Shown: in pieces, positions 62,191-64,000 of the stretch | Layout of the letters: every line of letters begins with the position of its first letter | How positions within the stretch are numbered: position 1 is the first letter of the stretch | Assembly (NCBI GenBank): GCA_035610835.1 | Contig: CM069452.1 | Coordinates: 24,185,121-24,249,120 of the forward strand | Length of the DNA: 64,000 bases | Source: Ophiura sarsii | Taxonomy: Eukaryota > Echinodermata > Ophiuroidea > Amphilepidida > Ophiuridae | Direction: 5' to 3' | Notes under the pieces: generated by a model | Databases searched by the model: none | Seen by the model: the letters and a program-made list of their open reading frames with translations, nothing else | What the model was told of the DNA's origin: nothing | Translations under genes and position numbers: made by a program

Positions 62191-63825
62191 AAATCAGCCC
62201 CAGTACTCTTATCCCTTACAGTAGTGACTAAACTACTCATTCTAAATTAACCAACTCCTCAAGTTATAAACCATGAGCGAGATCCAACTACAAACTTTAC
62301 ATACTCTCACACCCAAAGGGACAAATCTTTTCGTAAAAAATACACAATATATATACCAAACCAACAAATACACCACTTTGTTGGTATTTGAACAACACCC
62401 TCAATAACACAATCCTTTGCAGGCAAAGTTCATACTGACAGAGCATTAAGGTCTTTACCCTTTGACTATGAGAATATCAAAGTTTATATTATCATCATTT
62501 AGGAGGCACAACAACTACACAGTACAACCAGATGCGAGAGAAGATATTTGTACAAGCAAACAGGCGTCTTTTTAAAGAATACACATAAAACATTCTCTGA
62601 AATTCATATGAAAAAAATCACGATCAACACTTGACCGTGTGTCTAGTTTTATACACTCTTGTTTGTAACTCGTTCGTTACTAAATGTTGTATCTTTTGTA
62701 CATTTCTGTAGGTATTTATTGTGAAAAAATTGCAGCACAATTACTTGAGCTGCAGTTATTATACACATAGTTTGGGGGCTACCTCCAAATTTCAGACTAA
62801 TACATTGCCAAATTGTTCAAATACAAACTTTTTTAGTTTTATATATTGAGAGCTACAGATTGGTTTAATTTATACAAAGTTCTATCCATAGCTTTAAGCC
62901 AATGTAGAAATATAACTCGGTAATCTCATGATAAGGCAACAAAAACACACCATGTTCTTCCGGCAGACGGAACTTTTCAAGTAAAGGCAGTTGGTCCGTC
63001 ATGTTTTCCCTGGAATTTGGGTAAATTTCTAAATAAAAAAAAAATCAAACATTTTCAAAATTAAAACATTTCAGAGATTTCAAAAGAATCTCAAATTTGC
63101 AGATTAGGGCATGTCAAACATGGTGATGCTTTTATATCTACATACAAAGCACTTTAATCATAAACAACAACAAAATGTTTGAATTTGACCAATTCTGTGG
63201 TGTATTACTGTAATTTGGAAGTAGATACCAAACTGGATGCCCAGAGGGTATAGCAGCACGCATTAAATCTACAATTTAAAATTCAATTCCAATAGTTCTT
63301 ATTCACAAGTAGTAAAAAAATTGACAGACATTGATCACAAAAACATAACACAATTTTTCAAACATCGAATATATATATATATAATATATTTTTTAAAGTT
63401 TTTCTTTTTTTTTCTATTCGGGGCAAATAACAAACAAAAATAAAACAACTAATAAGGGACATACTATAATCCTACTAAAGGCACTGCACGAGTGGACGCT
63501 TTGGTGATAATTCAAGCTACTAATTTTGTGCACCACACAGTGACAAGAAATGTAAAAAAAATTGACTAATTACTTGAAAGCAACCACTCGTGTAGTACAC
63601 CCCCCGCACAATGACAACTGCAACGGACGATATGAAAATATTGAGTGCATAGAAGTTGCCCATTTGTTCACCATTATCTCTCATTTCTGTGGATTTTTTT
63701 TCCTTCCTGATGGTCAATGACAATACAGTAATATAACAAGCATGACGTTTTTAATGTTGGCAAGTTTGAACTGGAATTTAAATCAATTACTTCAATTCTG
63801 GGACATAAAAAAAACATTGGATTTA
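62191..63825. other. AT-rich intergenic stretch, no supported gene
   Basis: No domain-bearing frame. There is an AT run near 63370 and short homopolymers. It could be untranslated sequence of a neighbouring gene; nothing decides it. Confidence 0.4.
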
Positions 63826-64000
63826 TTAACATTTTCCACGCGGCAGGCAGCTGCAGACGACATTCCAAAATTTCACAAAATGTTTCAAAAATTGTCAAAA
63901 TTGTTAAATTTCATAACCATATTTGGAAACACCACATGTAATGCATTGAAATAAGTACAAACATGCCTAGTATTGGTACAGTAATCCTTGAGATAGACTT
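63826..64000 (+). mobile_element. Family A MITE, cut by the window end
   Basis: It starts TTAACATTTTCCACGCGG and follows the 9133-9378 copy (GACGACATTCCAAAATTTC, AGTACAAACATGCCTAGTAT) up to the last base. Confidence 0.8.

Overview
This is a eukaryotic, AT-rich, intron-rich window. It is dominated by one plus-strand gene, the 3' three quarters of an IQGAP (IQ-motif-containing Ras-GAP-related scaffold protein). I reconstructed 31 coding exons between 6491 and 50930. Every junction is GT-AG, all intron phases agree, and the joined reading frame is open for 1263 residues to a TAA stop at 50928-50930. The protein runs in family order: IQGAP coiled-coil repeats, WW domain, four IQ motifs, Ras-GAP-related domain (GRD) and RasGAP C-terminal (RGCT) domain. 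The N-terminal calponin-homology domain and first repeats, roughly 400 residues by comparison with vertebrate IQGAP1, must lie upstream of the window. The organism looks like an invertebrate animal with many short DNA transposons. A deuterostome such as an echinoderm or hemichordate is my guess, from protein similarity and genome texture only.

Layout: 1-6490 is the end of an upstream intron with old repeats. 6491-23763 holds the repeat, WW, IQ and early GRD exons. 23764-34779 is an 11-kb intron inside the GRD; it contains two possible symmetric (phase 2-2) cassette exons of 99 and 33 bp. 34780-50930 holds the rest of the GRD and the RGCT. 50931 to about 53.85 kb is a probable 3' UTR. From there to 64000 is intergenic sequence with foldback elements, a GC-rich ACCGG-motif block, a hairpin array, a minisatellite and a possible reverse-transcriptase remnant. 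An intron at 39 kb carries a near-intact tRNA-Asn(GTT).

The most unusual feature is repeated local duplication across 5' splice sites of this one gene. The end of the exon at 10052-10221 and its donor are repeated 12 more times as an array whose exon-derived part is 129 bp and frame-intact in each copy. The end of the exon at 35243-35392 is repeated three more times with a 69-bp period, and the end of the exon at 37423-37507 once more with a 111-bp period. Several MITE families recur, and one repeatedly sits within about 10-25 bp of splice donors. I found no microbial-type system, CRISPR array or second convincing protein-coding gene. Family labels A-D for MITEs and 1-2 for SINEs are mine, and homology statements rest on reading by eye.
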